Shown: in pieces, positions 63,589 to 64,000 of the stretch
How the letters are laid out: every line of letters begins with the position of its first letter
How positions within the stretch are numbered: the stretch's first letter is position 1
From: Lysobacterales bacterium
Lineage (GTDB): Bacteria > Pseudomonadota > Gammaproteobacteria > Xanthomonadales > Marinicellaceae
Reading direction: 5' to 3'
DNA length: 64,000 nt
Assembly (NCBI GenBank): GCA_027067055.1
Contig: JAMOMK010000036.1
Span: 41,141 to 105,140 of the forward strand
Notes under the pieces: model-generated
Databases searched by the model: none
The model's input: only the letters and a program-made list of their open reading frames with translations
Told to the model about the DNA's origin: nothing
Position numbers and translations under genes: made by a program

Positions 63589-63863
63589 AAAGAAAATCAT
63601 TTCAATACATTTGAGGGTGGGAAACGCCCATTCCACACCATCATTCCTGCTTTTATCACAAAAGGTGATTTGCTGCGGATATGTTTTGGTTTAATGGGCG
63701 GTGCCTTACATCCACAAGATTCAGGCGAAATTTGGTGCGAATGGGTCACAAAGTTCAATTTGCCAATGGTCCTTACGGTGGTTACCAAGCCATTCGAATT
63801 AAAGATGGTATTTATTGGGGAGCATCTGAATCTCGCAAGGATGGACAAGCATCAGGTTATTAG
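63589..63863 (+). pseudogene. remnant of gamma-glutamyltransferase C-terminus
   Basis: From about 63601 the frame reads FEGGKRPFHTIIPAFITK, then CFGLMGGALHPQ, matching the gamma-glutamyltransferase small-subunit segment (EPGKRPFHTIIPAFVTK ... FGVMGGxMQPQ). At 63717-63722 the reading frame changes, and RRNLVRMGHKVQFANGPYGGYQAIRI and GASESRKDGQASGY follow to a stop at 63861-63863, the family C-terminus. Roughly 100 residues between the two are missing. No start, nucleophile threonine region or large subunit is present, so this is a deleted remnant. Confidence 0.8.
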
Positions 63864-64000
63864 TAATTTTTAAGTAACTATTCAGCGAATATAAAAGATA
63901 TTTCTTGACATGGTTTTTAGTTAAAATCTCAATATTTCCAACTTGCTGAAAACTGTTCTGATAATACCTTGTATTCTAATATGAATGCCTGCTATCGACT
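63864..64000. other. terminal AT-rich sequence, nothing recognised
   Basis: No open frame, repeat or RNA gene is seen in the last 137 bases of the window. Confidence 0.4.

Overview
The window is chromosomal DNA from a low-GC, AT-rich gammaproteobacterium. The evidence is the gene order rpsB-tsf-pyrH-frr-uppS-cdsA-dxr-rseP-bamA-skp-lpxD-fabZ-lpxA-lpxB-rnhB, the blocks dnaX-ybaB-recR and ubiE-ubiJ-ubiB, and a TruD of E. coli type. Secreted proteins that end in a short acidic-aromatic C-terminus (LFxxGFE) remind me of Marinicella and Xanthomonadales-like bacteria. That placement is inference; there is no rRNA in the window to settle it.

Layout. 1-1461: two tandem SAM-dependent methyltransferase paralogues on the minus strand, the first cut by the window edge. 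1608-2498: a 3-hydroxyisobutyrate dehydrogenase. 2526-19120: a long, tightly packed operon for translation factors, isoprenoid and phospholipid precursors, outer-membrane assembly and lipid A. It carries two unfamiliar genes, a membrane protein with tandem thioredoxin-like domains between lpxA and lpxB, and a CrtC/AttH-like protein at the end. truD converges on it. 20309-27808: a periplasmic adaptor lipoprotein and two RND pump proteins. 27957-29985: a compact signalling-like cluster (roadblock/LC7 protein, Aer-like PAS protein, PhnD-like binding protein without a signal peptide, convergent PilH-like receiver). 30304-37898: a small glutaredoxin, a secreted M14 carboxypeptidase, a propeller-like lipoprotein and a subtilase, with a 162-bp MITE between the last two. 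37984-39767: an SDR and a succinylglutamate desuccinylase/aspartoacylase-like enzyme. 39936-44433: a Gld-like ABC exporter with its auxiliary proteins, followed by DUF423. 44931-47871: dnaX, ybaB, recR and hinT. 47885-54632: a 5'-truncated GlxA-type AraC regulator, a GNAT enzyme, a VIT/VWA-like protein, a small secreted protein among dispersed hairpin repeats, and a CoA-transferase. 54697-59559: a YitT protein, a second beta-hydroxyacid dehydrogenase and the ubiquinone genes. 59560-64000 is degraded and repeat-rich: an IS1182-like transposase remnant, a secreted parallel beta-helix protein, a second MITE copy, a catalase-like lipoprotein, and a remnant of the gamma-glutamyltransferase C-terminus.

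Most notable signals: the roadblock-PAS-PhnD-receiver cluster; the C-terminal LFxxGFE tag shared by three unrelated secreted proteins; a two-copy MITE with 20-bp perfect terminal inverted repeats and 5-bp target duplications, one copy of which supplies the stop codon of the neighbouring gene; an A9 run plus hairpin in dnaX placed to yield a gamma-type short product; and the tandem thioredoxin-like membrane protein inside the lipid A operon. No CRISPR array, tRNA, rRNA or intact prophage was seen.
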